This document shows positions 13,701 through 25,745 of a stretch of 64,000 bases of DNA, in pieces. The stretch lies in the NCBI GenBank assembly GCA_039881045.1, contig JAYWVB010000038.1, positions 1 to 64,000 of the forward strand. The letters are read 5' to 3'. The DNA comes from Chaetomium olivaceum. Its lineage: Eukaryota > Ascomycota > Sordariomycetes > Sordariales > Chaetomiaceae. The position numbers and the translations under genes were made by a program. A model generated the notes under the pieces. That model saw nothing but the letters and a program-made list of their open reading frames with translations. It ran no database searches and was not told the origin of the DNA. Position 1 is the stretch's first letter; each line of letters opens with the position of its first letter.

Positions 13701-14442
13701 TCAGGGTCCATCGAGATCAAGAAACGGAGATGTTTGAGCCGTCCCTATCAGCCACGCCAGATCACAACAGTGTGTATAAGATCACACCATCCAAAGCAGC
13801 GTCTCCACAAGCTCCTTTGGGCCAGCCCAGGTTTTCGTCCCTGAACCATCTCGTTATCTCATCTCCATATCTTAGACCTGTCTCACTCCTCCTGTGGCGG
13901 CCGTGTGGGTGGATCATGTAAAGCAGACCAGGGCCAGAACCATTTCCATAACTCAACCGCTTCGCTGAGCCGCAACCCACACATCCCCCAATTCGGAAAC
14001 CTCCCAACTTCCAACATGGCAATCCCTTCCCCTCCTGGGCGTTATCCCGTTCGGCATCACCAACAAGGTATTTCCAAACAAGGCATTTCCAATTAAGGCA
14101 ACTGTAGCACACCACCAACTCGAACCACTTCATCACCATTTTGCAACGCCTCCTCTCCCCGCCGACCAGCCGGCAGCCTGCATGATCTGAAGCCAGTTCC
14201 CCATCATCCCCCGCCAACCAACAAAACCAAAACCGTAACTAACGCACATCATCACACCGCACACAAAAGTTGCCGACTGGCTGGATGGCTGGCTGTGTGT
14301 CAGCCCAGCAAGTCAGTCAGTCACTCCGTTAGCTACTGTGTAAGGTAGTTAGTTACCCACCGAGGAAACTGTCTGGTTCGTTGTGAACAAGGCATGTCTC
14401 GCTCCTCCGTACCGATGTGAGACACGCAACCTAGACAGACAT

Positions 14443-14480
14443 GTACACACACTCACTCACACACACACACACACACCACA
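14443..14480. repeat. CA-rich microsatellite
   Basis: Imperfect (CA)n run interrupted by two CACT units, in the 3' flank region of the ABC transporter gene. Confidence 0.85.
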
Positions 14481-15324
14481 ACGACCCAAGCGAACTAAAC
14501 TGCCGGTGTGTGTGTGGCTGGCTCTAATCACGCTGACACGGCAGGAAGATTCAGTCACGCGGTTGGTCACAGGTCAGCCCGCACACGCATGGGCCGAGTG
14601 GTCTGCCGGCCGGCTGGCTGGCTATGCGCGCTGTGTTTATGCTGTGCTGTGTTGTGCTGTGCTGGGTCGGGGTGCCGCGGCTGGGTGTGTGCTGTGCTGG
14701 TTAGCTATCTGTTGATAACGATGAGCGAGTTTTTATCTTTTTCGTTTTTGTCTGCCTCTTTGCCTGCTTGGCTGTCTGCTTGTCTACTTTAATTTACTCA
14801 CCATGTTTTGTTTCATTTCTCCCGCCTTGATCTTTCCAGTCCATCAATCCACCAATCCATCCTTCCATCCTTCCACCCAGCTATCCAGTTATCCATCCCG
14901 CAACCCACCCTCCCATTCCGTTACGGACGGCTTAGCTTGGCTTGGCCCTTTCCCATCCAGCTAGACCCGCAGACAGACGGACCTGTTGGTGATACCCTCT
15001 CCCGCACACACATGCCACTGCAGCGCTGCAGCGGCGACGGACCGATTGACGAACAGCCACGGGTCGACACCGAAGGGGTCGAGAGGAGGGAGAGAGGGAG
15101 TAGCGGTGAAGATGAACAGTTGGAATACAGACAGGTGATTGAATGTGTGATGCAAGTAACAACGCCCAAGACAGGCAGACACCATACACCAACATCATCA
15201 CCGACACCCAACACCAGCCCCACGAAACTGCCAACTGCTTTCATGTCGGCGCCGCCGTGCAGACATTCCGAGCTCGCGCGGAACAATACCGCTCCTCGAT
15301 GTACATTACACATCTATTTGTTTT

Positions 15325-15357
15325 ACAGCAGTAGCAGCAGTAGCAGCAGCAGCAGTT
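15325..15357. repeat. AGC/AGT trinucleotide repeat
   Basis: About eleven AGC or AGT triplets in tandem just downstream of the ABC transporter stop codon, probably within its 3' UTR or flank. Confidence 0.85.
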
Positions 15358-15606
15358 ATACTACTAACTACACACACCGACACCGACACCGACCAGAGCC
15401 TATCCTTTCCCGCCAAGCTAGCAGCATGATGACAGAAACCTTTTCGTTCCTTTCATTATTGTCCTTTCTTTTTTCAGACCCCAATGCAACCCCCCCCCAA
15501 CTTCAACAACCAACCCATTTTTACACCCAGCACACACCCCCACAAAACAAAACAGTAAGCACACCCTCCCCTTCAAGCCAAACCAAACCCCAGGAATAAA
15601 AAATAC

Positions 15607-18600
15607 CTACTCCTCCCCGTCCTCCAAAAGCCCCGCCTCCCTCACCAACCCATAAAACACCCCCCTCTTCCGTATCAGCTCCGCGGGCGTATCAAACTCG
15701 GCCACCTCCCCCTTATCCAGCACCACGACACGGTCGCTGTCCAGGATGGTGTTGATGCGGTGGGCGACGGTGATGATGGTGCGGTTGGCGAACAGCGGCC
15801 CGCGCAGCGTGGTCTGCAGCATGGCGTCGGTCTGGACGTCGACGGCCGCGGTGGCCTCGTCGAGGACGAGGATGTTGGACGGCGTGAGCATGGCGCGCGC
15901 GAGCGAGACCAGCTGGCGTTGGCCTTGGGAGAGGTTGGAGCCTGTTGTGGTGGTGGGTGTTAGTGGGCTGTTTACCTAGTTGGGGGGTTGTATCGTATCG
16001 TAATTTGTGGTGGAACGGGGGTGTGTGTAATGCGGGGGGAAAGGTGTGTGTGATGCATGGCTGTTGAAGGGTTTGGTTCAGGTTCCATCACAGCCGCTCA
16101 TCTCGATCCCGAACCTTGCCGGGTCTGAGAAGTGACATTCCTCTGTGCCGACTAGTACCGGCCGAACAGCAGCGGACCACTTGGTTCCGGCAGTTAATGT
16201 GACGTAGCGGTGACCAAGGGGGTGGATGACGGGCAATGTCGGTAAGCCAGGAGAGCACACAAGGTAATGGTGGCTGATGGGGGGTAGGCCACGCTCGGAA
16301 TCCGGCCCTCCACTATCGCAGCCACGCCCATGGCATCGGAGATCCTGCAAGGACCTGCTTTGTGTACGGGCGCGCATCCAACTGGATGGAAGGGTGCGGT
16401 GGTGCATATGGCGAGGCAAGAGAGGTAGGACAGAAACGGCGCCTCGGTTCGCGGAGCACCTCAACTTTCACCCCTTCCCCATGCACGAGCCATGGTATGA
16501 CGTTCTGCCCACTCGTTTGGCAGTCCGAACCCGAGCAATTGCGGTCAAGGGCTACTCGTATCAAAGGCTCTGTAGCCAGGGTGTAATGCAGCTAGCCGTA
16601 TCGCGCCGCGATGCTACCGAGGAGCAAGCAGTCCACGATGACGCAACTAGCGCAACATGACACGACAGGCACATGTGAAAGCCGACAGAAAGCGCGAAAC
16701 GAAGGGGACAAGGTGGGAATTAGCACGTGGGAATATGCGCTGCTTACCTCCTTCGTGGATCTTAGCTTCCAATCCACCCTCCATGGAGGCGACGTGGTCT
16801 TTTAGCCGGGCGTGTTCTGTGCGCCAAACATATTAGTCTTGTGTATCTGACAAAGCGGCAGGGCCATGTGAACACCGTGGTGGGGGTGTAGACTGATTCG
16901 GGCTGCAAGTGTAACGGGGGGAACATACCGAGAACGCTCCAAAGCTCCGTGTCATCATGTACGTGTCCGGGATCCAGATTGTCCCGAACGGTACCCTCAA
17001 AGAGAGCCGCATCCTGAGGGATGATAGCGAGACGCCTCCGAAGATCCAGCAGGCCGATAGTCGATGTGTTGAGCCCATCAAGGCTGATATTGCCCGTATC
17101 AGGCTCAATAATCCTGAACAGGGCAAGGGTCAAGGAGGATTTCCCGGCTCCCGTGCGTCCCACGACGCCAATCTTCTCGTGCGATTTGATATCCAGGTTG
17201 ATATTCTTGAGCACAAGATCGAGGCCCTCGCGGTACCGTGCACTGTAGTTGTTGAACTCGACCTCGCCACGCGACGGCCAGCTCACGGCCGGCCGGCTGC
17301 GGTGGATAATCTCGGGTGCCTCGCTCGGCAGCCGCGCGTACTCGAGCACACGTTCCACCGACACGATGTTGGTCTCCACCTCGACCGTTTGGCGGACGAT
17401 CCAGTTAAGAGACGTGGTGATTTGCAAGCCGTACGACAGAGCCAAGCCGACCATCCCGGGGCTGAGATCAACGCCGCTGGCCACCGCGGTAACAGCGAGC
17501 CCAGCGGCAGCCAAGATGACAATCGCACCAATGAACTCGAGCCTCACGGCTAGCCATCGATTAGCGCTGATGGAAGGGTAGTAAGCCCGAAGGTTGGCAT
17601 CCACCCGCCACTCGTTCTCGAGCTCAAACCTGTCCTGCTGGCGGTATGCACGGATGGTGGAGATGCCGCCCAAAGACTCCTGGAAATGAGCATAGATTGG
17701 GCTGCGGCTCACGCTGTCCAATCTCTTGAGCTCTCGGGATGACCGTAGGTAATACCGCTGGATCCAGATGTACATGAGGCCTAACGGAACGATGAAGGCG
17801 GTAAAAGCAGGCACTGTGACCGAGATGACGACAAGGGTGAACAACGACCTAGCGAGGTTGTTGAACAGCATGTTAAAGGTCCGGGCAAGTACCTCATCGA
17901 CACGGTAGATATCACTGTGAAACGGTAAGTAAACTGCGGAGGTTTGAGGCTGTCTGCACTGTGCTGAATTGGGAGTTCGATGGGCGTTACGTGACACGGA
18001 TGCACGACACCGTTGGCGCCGGTGGTTCCCGCACCGTTGGAGCCACTTGGCTTAACACCCCTTTCACAGCAGCTGGCTCGTCCTACCCCATGGAAAAGCC
18101 TAGGGAGAGGAAGGAATATTTGGAGAAGGGCCACAGGTACGCACCTCGAGAACCGGTTTAGAATGCGGCCAGCCGGTGTAACGTCAAAGAAGGACATGGG
18201 CGATCTGAAGATGGCGGTGGCCATTTTCTCGTGTAACTTGCGGGATGCCTATGCGAACCGCATGTGAGCCCAAGACCCGATCCGCTTGTTTGGTTTGACA
18301 TACCTCGATAGAGCAGAATATCCAGAGGATGAGGGTCTGTACGACCGTCAGGATGGCAGCGCCGATGCCGAACACGAAGTAGATGCCGATGTACTTGCCA
18401 ACCTCGGGGTTACTGCCGGCCTCGGTGTTTCTGTCGGCCCAGTTTTTGAGCCAAACGCTCCCCGCTATGTGCCGAGTTAGCGATCCGTATCACAAGCAAA
18501 CAAGGTCGATGATGGTGAGTGAAGAGGCGGTGAACAAGGAGGCAAATGGAGGCAAAGGGAGGGGCAAGGCGATGTGGCCCGCGGACACAGCCCAGTGAGG

Positions 18601-21600
18601 TCTACGACCGAGGCAAAAGAGTGAGCAACTTACCGATCTGCGCCGTTTGAGCGGCAACGAGAGCAATGAGGTAGACAGCAACGGCTGCGAGATTGTTCGC
18701 CTTTGCGTATTCACCGTAGACTGGCGTTGGGTTAGCATAGCGGACCGGCCTCTCCGATACCCTTGAGTCACATACCTGACCACTTGACCTTGCCTTGCTC
18801 CAGGTGCTCCTTGGCCTGTCTGGTTTTGCTGGGATTTTCCTCGTCGTGAAGCTTGCCCCGGGGTCCCTTGAAGCTAGCGGCACTAGCGCGCCTCAAGGTA
18901 GCCATGCTGCCCGTCCGCGGTTTTTGGCCATGGTAAGAGGAGCTGCCAGGACCGGCTTTGATGGCCTGGAGTGCGCCCAATCCTTCTTGAGCTTCCTCCA
19001 GTTCTTCCTTGTCCTGGCTGCTGCGCCCTGCCTCGATGACAGTCGATGTCTCGCTGTCGCTATCACTAGGGGATGCAACAGGAGAACTCGAGCCCGAATC
19101 GTTTTGCCCAGCAGTCTTGATCAGATCGAAGACGGCGCCTCTCATTGCCGTGAGCTGCCGGTAGGTGCCCCTCTCCACAATCTCGCCCTCTTTGATCATA
19201 CAGATGTAGTCCGACTCGACAAGAACAGGAATTGAGTTAGTGGCAAGGATTCTTGTCTTGGAGCTGAGCAGACCCTTGGGACCGAGAACGTTGTCGATAA
19301 TGTGACGTCCAACGTGGGAATCAACAGCAGAGAGGCAGTCGTCCATGAGGTAGATGTCGGCTCTCGCGTAGACGGGCCCTCGCCAGAGCAACGCGAGCCT
19401 TTTGACCACCGCTAAGGGAGATACCGCGCTCTCCGACAACTGTCTCATCACCATCAGGGAGTTGGGCGAAGTCGTCCAGAAGGGCGCAAGCCTTTACGGT
19501 CTTTTCGTAGAAGTTAGAGTCGTACCGGTAACCGAAGACAATGTTCTCCCGGACAGTAGCGTTCATGATCCATGGTGACTGGCTGACGTAGGCCACCATT
19601 CCATGGACCTCGACGTCGCCCTTGATCTTCCACAAATCACCGAGAATACTCTGCAGGAGAGAGCTCTTGCCTGCGCCGACGATGCCGACAATGCAGGACA
19701 GATCACCCTTGTGAGCGCTGAAGTTGATGTCCTTCAGAACGGTCTTGTCCTCGTGGCGGTTCCAGGAGAAAGAGCCGTTGCGGATCAAGACGGATTCCTC
19801 TCCCACAATCTCAACAGGCGGCTTTACAACAATAGCCTCGGGCTGAATCTCTTCGGCAACTAGGTACGACGTGAGGCGGCCAACGGCAACGCTAGCCTCA
19901 ATGAACGAGGTGATTACCATGGGGAGAACCGCCAACGGGAATGTGAGGAGGTTGAATAGAGCTGAGCGAAGCCAAGGTTAGCCAAAAAAGCGTGGGCAGT
20001 GGTTAGCAAAAATGAGCTCATACCTAGAGCAGGGAAGACGATGTCCGTCGTCAAGGGACGGTCGTCGGTAAGCACGAATACGGCAAAGGTGGAACAGGAG
20101 ACCAGGAATGGAGTGCTAGACCAGGTGAAGTTGGCAAAGGCCTGACCGGCTCCAATCTTGCGCAGGTTTTTCAGCTCTTGGTCATTCCTGATGTAGTTCA
20201 GCTTGTTCATAAAAGCGGCACCCCAGGCGTAGAGCTTGATACTCTTCATGTTGTTGATGATTTCGGCAACCAGCCGGCTTCTGGCATCCTTGTTCTTCAT
20301 CTGCTTTTTCTGCAAGTTCTTCATGATGCGAGCAATCATGCCGTTGATGGGGATCATGAAAATCATGACGCCAATGCCTGCCAACATGGACCACCCGACT
20401 AGGTGGTAGAGCGAGACCATGCAAATGACGATCTGGAAGGGGGCTGACCATATCTGTTGGGCGAACTGAGTAAGGTCTTGTAACCGCTGGGCATCAACCG
20501 CCATGTAGTTGACAATATCTCCAGTGGACTTGGATGCCCGGCCCTCGTTCGAAAGCTTCAGGGCCTTCTTATAGATGGAAGAAGTCAGGCCGCCCTTGAT
20601 TCTCATTCCGGTGACAAAAGCCAACTGGAAGTACTGATGAACCATGGTTGTCTGGAAAACGGCGACGGCAAACATGGCGAGCGCAATGGCAGCGCCCTTG
20701 ATAACAGGCTGGGGCTCGTTCCCGTGGCGGTAGGAGGTCACGAACGCAATTAGGAACCTCAGGAGCTGCGGCTGCATGAACTGAGAAACATCGTTTCCGA
20801 TCTTGAAAACGGCCGCAAGCATGTAAGGGCCGCCGTAAGCACCAAAGAGGGCCCTCCAGAGCGAAGGGTGCTTCCTATGTTCCAGCTCGTGTTGCCACCT
20901 CTTGTCAAAGGCGTCACCGGTTGCCTTGGTCGTGTCGTCCTTTGACAGCCCCCAGAGGTCCTCCTCCGTCAGGAACGCCGAGTAGCCGTACTTCATCATG
21001 GGCGTCATCCACGAAAATGTGAGACGGGAGAAGACGGTAGCGTACTCGGCGGGGCATTCCTCCTCATCGACTAGCGCATCGTACGCGCTGTTCTTCTTCG
21101 GCCATAACCATTCCAAGAAGAACTCGGCCACGGACAGACCGAAGCCGACGGTGTATGTGACAAAGTATGGCAGACTCTTGGCGTAGATTTGCTGCGAGAT
21201 CAAAGACCGAAGCTTGACTGCAAGCGCAATCAGGAGGAATAACCAGTAGAACAGAACAACGCCGTTTGCGTTTCGGAGTCGCGAATGTTCGAGCCATTGG
21301 ATCGCGAAGATGACGAAGAGGGAAAGGACGGTGGCGGCGGTGGTGTAGACCCTGAAGTCGCCGTACCAGATGTCCGGGTAGCTGGCGATCTGGAAGCCGA
21401 GCTGGACGGCGACATCGGCGATGATGAGCCCGAGGAGTGTCTACGCGTAAAGTCAGAACATGATAATCACCACAAACTTCCATAACAATCGCAAGACATC
21501 ACCCACCTGCTTCGTCCAGAAATGCCAGTCCTTCGCCACATGTGTCGGTTGCTTCCTCTTAATCAGCCACCATACGGCAATTGCGCCGATGAAGATACCA

Positions 21601-21854
21601 AACGCAGCCACCGTAGCCACCCACACGTCGATAAAGCATGGTGTGAAGTCGTATCGAAACGGGCTCATTGGGCCCCATCCCTCTTCGTTTCCACATAATG
21701 GCTGGGCAAAGACGCGCTCGGCACTTAAATAACCACTCCCGAGTTCCGACACGACATGGCGGTAACCCGTAAATGACCCCGTCTCGAAGATGACCTTTTG
21801 CGCCTGTTGCAGGCCATCGCTGTAATCGTCCGGCCCCATTGGCACAGATATCAT
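15607..21854 (-). CDS. ABCC-family (YCF1/MRP-type) ABC transporter, nine exons, one single-base frame break
   Basis: Probable vacuolar or plasma-membrane pump for glutathione or other conjugates. Exons: 21854-21507, 21440-20024, 19961-18776, 18720-18634, 18464-18304, 18248-18145, 17914-16929, 16816-16748, 15941-15607; phases match throughout, giving about 1563 residues. The N-terminal extension has CGNEEGWGPMSP then PCFID and membrane helices (TMD0). NBD1 (about residue 680) has GIVGAGKSS, LSGGQKARVALARA and Walker B LMDD, Asp replacing the catalytic Glu; LATNS replaces the usual H-loop, as is typical of ABCC NBD1. An acidic Ser-rich linker follows. NBD2 (about 1340) has GRTGAGKSS, SNLSQGQRQ, LVLDEATAAVD and VAHR. 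An extra G in the plus-strand GGG at 19374-19376 shifts frame directly after the NBD1 signature. The last intron (16747-15942) is 806 nt. The start at 21854 is the first ATG in the phase of exon 1. Confidence 0.93.
15942..16747 (-). other. Unusually long (806 nt) intron of the ABCC transporter gene
   Basis: The donor GTAAGC follows the coding sequence for KIHE; the acceptor AACAG precedes that for SNLSQGQ. Joining them restores a continuous NBD2, so the whole stretch is non-coding in the mature mRNA. The other eight introns in this gene are 55-230 nt. A nearer branch/acceptor pair (TGCTAAT and GCGCTAG, ending about 16648) exists but would not lead into conserved sequence. The interior has a 127-codon + frame (16277-16660) without recognisable features. 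Confidence 0.8.
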
Positions 21855-23146
21855 GACTTCGGGATGGTGTGCAGAAGTGACATATCAGATGAAACCGTGG
21901 GTTTGGGGTTTGGCGGTTTCCAGCGGCGGAGGTTCGGGGAAGCGGTTTGCGAGACGGGAGCTTGGACGGTTCGTTTGTCTCGGGTATGACGTCCACCGCT
22001 CAACCGTCGATCGGCGGGAATGGGAACGGGAAAGTGATATACACGTGGACGGAGCTACGTGGTGCTCAGGTGCGAAGTTAACACATTGGTTTCAATTGCT
22101 CTAATAGAGACCCGCGGCGGTTACGGATTTAAGAGGTCGCGCGAGCAGGAAAGCATCTTTCAAAAAAGAAGGCTCTTTGCCCCGTCGGTGTCGTGCAATT
22201 GTCAGCAGCCCGGGGCGATGGGCTTCTGGTCGACAGGGGCACCCAGCCTGCATGCAGCTCCAGCAGGGGTGTCCACTCAGAACAGCCTGAACCGAGCCCG
22301 GAAGACTTCTCCAGCTCGCCAACCACTGCAACTCATGGCTGCAAACGCTGCCAAGAGGGTGTACCATCAAAACCAGGGCCCTGAGCAGCTACCCCCCCGA
22401 CTTCGGAAGTCGACCCCACAGTCGATCCATGCATCGACCGGGCCGCACACCCAATTGCCCGTTTGCCGTGCCAGGCGCCGAGGACTGACGCCAACAACGC
22501 CTGCCTCGTTGCTTTGTAAGAAGAACTCTTCGTTTTATTTTCGGCGTGTGTCATGATACGACCGCGTGTTGCATTGTCTGAGTAAAATGATTTGGTCAGC
22601 CAGGCTGACAGGAACTAGGCAACTAACACGAGTTGAAGAGAACAGTTCAAAACAATGTTGAAATTGAAGATTAGCTTCATCGTGTCTCCCCGCTTATCAA
22701 GCCAATCTTTTTGTGAAAGGCTGAAGAAATCTTGAGAAGGATCTGAATTCAACTTCAACTTTCCTCAGGAGTTTTAGTATTTATTTCTTACTTTGCTGAT
22801 AACCTGGAAATCTACTGTCGTGTGAATATAGATTGTAGTTCCGTAATGTACTAACAGAAGTCGAGTTGCAGGAACGAAACAACAATTCCGGAAGGGTTTT
22901 CTTTTTTACTCGATTTACATTTCTTTTTACTATTTTTATTCTTCTGATTTCTTTTCTCCGCCCCTTCTTGTTTGGTTGTTTTCCTACTCTATTTTGCACC
23001 AGAGGGTGGCTATCCACCTGAGATTTGAGGTGTCCGGTTATTTCAAGCTGCCCGGCCTTTTTCGCCTCCACCTCTTATATCTCACAGGAGATGTGGAGGT
23101 GGTAATCTGCCCCTCCTTCTCCGGGCCATCTCCGAATTGAAATACC
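21855..23146. other. Intergenic region between ABC transporter and YjbQ genes
   Basis: A divergent promoter region. The half next to the ABC transporter is GC-rich; 22.56-23.03 kb is AT-rich with T and A tracts. No coding sequence or RNA gene was recognised. Confidence 0.6.
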
Positions 23147-24097
23147 ATGTCTCCGAAACGCGCACCATCACCAGCAAAACCATCAACGGGAGCAGGCCCC
23201 ACCATCACCACCACCACCAACAAGGACACCAATAAACCAACGTCATCATCATCATCATCAGCAACCACAACTCTAATCCTCTTCCTCCTCCTCCTCATCT
23301 GCCTATTCCCCAGCCTCTTCCACCTCCTCTGGACCGCACCCCTCGCCCTCCTCTTCCCGTCCCATAAACCAACCCAACAACCACCACCACCACCAGCCAT
23401 TGACACCCCAACACAAAAAACGATGTGGGCCCAAAAACAGTTCACGCTCCCGGCGCGGTCGCGGGGCTCCTACCTCATCACCGACACGGTGTTGAAGGAG
23501 CTACCGGAGCTGCGGTCCTACAAGGTGGGGCTGCTGCACCTGTTTATCCAGCACACCAGCTGCGCGCTGAGCTTGAACGAGAATTGGGATGAGGTATGTC
23601 CCTGCCTTTCTTCGGGTTTCCCTCCCGAATAAGTTGAGCCTCGCTGGACCTTTTTGGGTTGTTGATGACGTAGTGGGGTGTGGAATATTAACTTGGGTGG
23701 TGTGGTGTAGGATGTCCGAGCCGATATGAGCGACACGCTGGATAAGATTGTGCCCGAGGCTGGGCCGAACGGGGAGGCGTTGTATCGCCATGATGCCGAA
23801 GGTACGTTGTTTCTTACGTGGACTTTGCTTGGATTTCAAAGCAGGGAGTAGCTGACGCGGAAGATAGGGCCTGATGATCTCCCTGCACATGTCAAATCTG
23901 CGTTGATCGGGGCGAGCGTGACGATTCCCATCAAGGATGGAAAACTGGTAAGCTAGCCTGATGTCAAGAAACATTCAAGGAGACACCGCTGACAAGACCA
24001 GGCCACTGGAACATGGCAAGGCATCTGGTACCTCGAGTTCCGTGCTGCGAAGCACACACGCAAGATAGTAGCCACCATTCAGGGTGAGAAGGCATGA
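23147..24097 (+). CDS. YjbQ/UPF0047 family protein (possible thiamine-phosphate synthase-like)
   Basis: Exons 23147-23593, 23711-23801, 23868-23947 and 24002-24097 join in phase. The UPF0047 core is clear: RSRGSYLITDTVLKELPE, HTSCALSLNENWDEDVRAD, then GTWQGIWYLEFR and a short C-terminus ending IQGEKA. Bacterial YjbQ has weak thiamine-phosphate synthase activity; the fungal role is not established. From ATG 23423 the protein is 145 residues, the usual family length, and that start (MWAQKQFTLP) aligns with the family. The same frame stays open upstream to ATG 23147, adding 92 residues that are Ser/Thr/Pro-rich and include a strongly hydrophobic segment (TLILFLLLLICLFPSLF). This could be a membrane anchor, or a C/T-rich 5' UTR that happens to be open. 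I list the longer form but consider both possible. The gene converges on the CFIm25 gene, 167 bp away. Confidence 0.85.
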
Positions 24098-24264
24098 ATT
24101 CACATTCAGATCTCGGGTATACCCCCAATTTTGCCTATCTAAATGACGGGCTCAGCACTGCTTTCCAGCCACTGATGTCCACCCGTAAATCGCCATCCCA
24201 TATGCCTGACCCTAACGCCGGACGCCCGCCGAAAAGCAAACCCATGAGTGATGCCGTCTGCCAA

Positions 24265-25115
24265 TCAGTGCGTCCCGTTTTCCGTCTTCATGTCGACGTC
24301 GTCGCCCCCAGCCAAGACCTTGGTCTTGGGGACCTCGCCATCGGTCGGGCCGGAGCCTGGGGTCATGGCAACCACCTCCCCGTCCTCGTTCACGAACTCG
24401 AAGTTGTAGCGGCTGAGCAAATGGGGAATAGAGAGCTGGGGGCCGTATCTCTGGGTGTTTTCGTAAAGCTCGAAGAGGGGGACAGCGAGAAGCTTCATGT
24501 TCTTGGGAACGCTCAGGACCTCTGTAGACAGCAAGTTAGCATCTCGATAACTCGGGACATGGTGGAGATGGGCGTACTCGAGTGCGGCAGCTGGATGAAG
24601 TACAGCTTCTTGCACTCCTTGGGGCGAGTAATATGCGCCGGCACGAAGGGGTACATGAAGGTCTCAAAGTTCGGGCGCCACCACTGCGCAAGGCAGTCGC
24701 CGACCTGCCAGTCAGCCGCCTTGTTGCCCTCGCCGAGGCTGCCAACGGGGGCAAGCCGCTCGTCCAGACGCGCCTTGAAGCCCTCAATCTCGTCGTCCTC
24801 GGGCCGCAGGTAGTCGCCGGGCAGTTTGAAGAAAGCGTTGGCAATCTGCAGCATCAGGATGTGCGGGTGGTTGTGCTCGTGGCACACCAAGATGCCCTCG
24901 CAAGTGCGTCGCATGCCGTGGGCCTGGTAGTGCTCCTCCAGCCTCTTTAGGCGGGCCAAAACACTCGGGTCCTCCTCCGGCTGAGTCTCCTTGACACCGA
25001 AGGTGTAGTTGGAGAGAGGATACAAGCGGATGGTCTCGGGCTGGTTCCCATTGAAGCTCAGAGGGATGATGGGCGGCTGCGCGCTCTGCAGCGCCGTCGG
25101 GGTAATGGTCGACAT
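24265..25115 (-). CDS. Pre-mRNA cleavage factor Im 25 kDa subunit (NUDT21/CPSF5 homologue)
   Basis: Two exons, 25115-24578 and 24521-24265, separated by a 56-nt intron with branch TGCTAAC; about 264 residues, intact. The protein begins MSTITPTALQ and carries the family blocks YPLSNYTFGVKE, EEHYQAHGMRRTCEGILVCH, FFKLPGDYLRPEDDE, CLAQWWRPNFETFMYP and, after the intron, VPKNMKLLAVPLFELYEN with LLSRYNFEF near the end. CFIm25 is a Nudix-fold protein that lacks Nudix hydrolase catalysis; in the cleavage and polyadenylation machinery it binds UGUA elements in nuclear pre-mRNA. The frame extends upstream to 25175 but only from a TTG, so the ATG at 25115 is chosen. Confidence 0.95.
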
Positions 25116-25554
25116 ATTGGGGCTTATCTTTGCGATATTGTCGGAGGAAACAAGATGGCGATGCGACGAAGGCAAATCACTTTGTTAGAGCCAAATCACC
25201 GCAGAGTGAGACGTGGTTCGTTAAATGAAACCGCGTCTCGTCCGGTGTGTGAGTGTGGGTTCTGGATGCGACAAGTGCCCCGGCTTTGGGGAAGCAATGG
25301 CAAAAGAATGCAAAGGGAAGGCGGTCAAATTTAGCGTCAGTTATTGTGGGTATCTGAGTCTTGGCAGGCACTAACCGATTTGAGCCGCATCATCCAAACG
25401 TCGCTCCTTCCTGACGATTCACAACAGTGCTTGATCCTGGCGAGTTAAACATTAGAAAGAAACAGGGTGGGTAACCGTTAATCTTCTGGTTTTGATTCTT
25501 GCCTTACCTACTGATTTTATGGAGTTTTCTTCACTCGACTTACAAATGTTATTT

Positions 25555-25745
25555 TACTCCCTTTCTATTTCTCTTATCCTTTTCCTCATTCTTTTCTTTG
25601 TCCTTTTTCCTTATCCTTTTCCTCATTCTTTTTCTCATTCTTTTCCTTATCCTTTTCCTCATTCTTTTCTTTATCCCTTTTCCTTTTCCTCGTTCTTTTC
25701 CTTATCCTTTTCCTCATTCTTCTTCTTCATGTCTTCTTCTTTTCT
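25555..25745. repeat. Polypyrimidine degenerate tandem repeat (CCTTTTCCTCATTCTTTT-like)
   Basis: About 190 bases of almost pure C/T on the + strand made of degenerate copies of TTATCCTTTTCCTCATTC and variants. It produces long Phe/Leu/Ser-rich frames on + and Lys/Glu-rich frames on - that are artefacts. It lies in the 1.56 kb spacer between the divergent CFIm25 and GTPase genes. Confidence 0.85.

Larger units (their letters stand above)
6222..15606. other. 9.4 kb gene-poor interval
   Basis: I find no open frame with a recognisable domain or a consistent exon chain on either strand. The interval contains several short tandem repeats (listed separately) and must hold the promoter of the DUF2841 gene and the 3' flank of the ABC transporter gene. 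A 263-codon + frame at 14808-15599 is Ser/Thr/Pro/His-rich low complexity and antisense to the likely ABC transporter 3' UTR, so I do not call it. Non-coding RNA genes cannot be excluded by eye. Confidence 0.5.

Noticed and set aside
14808..15599. 263-codon + frame
   Set aside because: Low-complexity Ser/Thr/Pro/His sequence built on CCATCC and AGC repeats, antisense to the ABC transporter 3' flank.
16277..16660. Gene nested in the long ABCC intron
   Set aside because: A 127-codon + frame is present but has no motif, and the opposite strand is also open over part of it.
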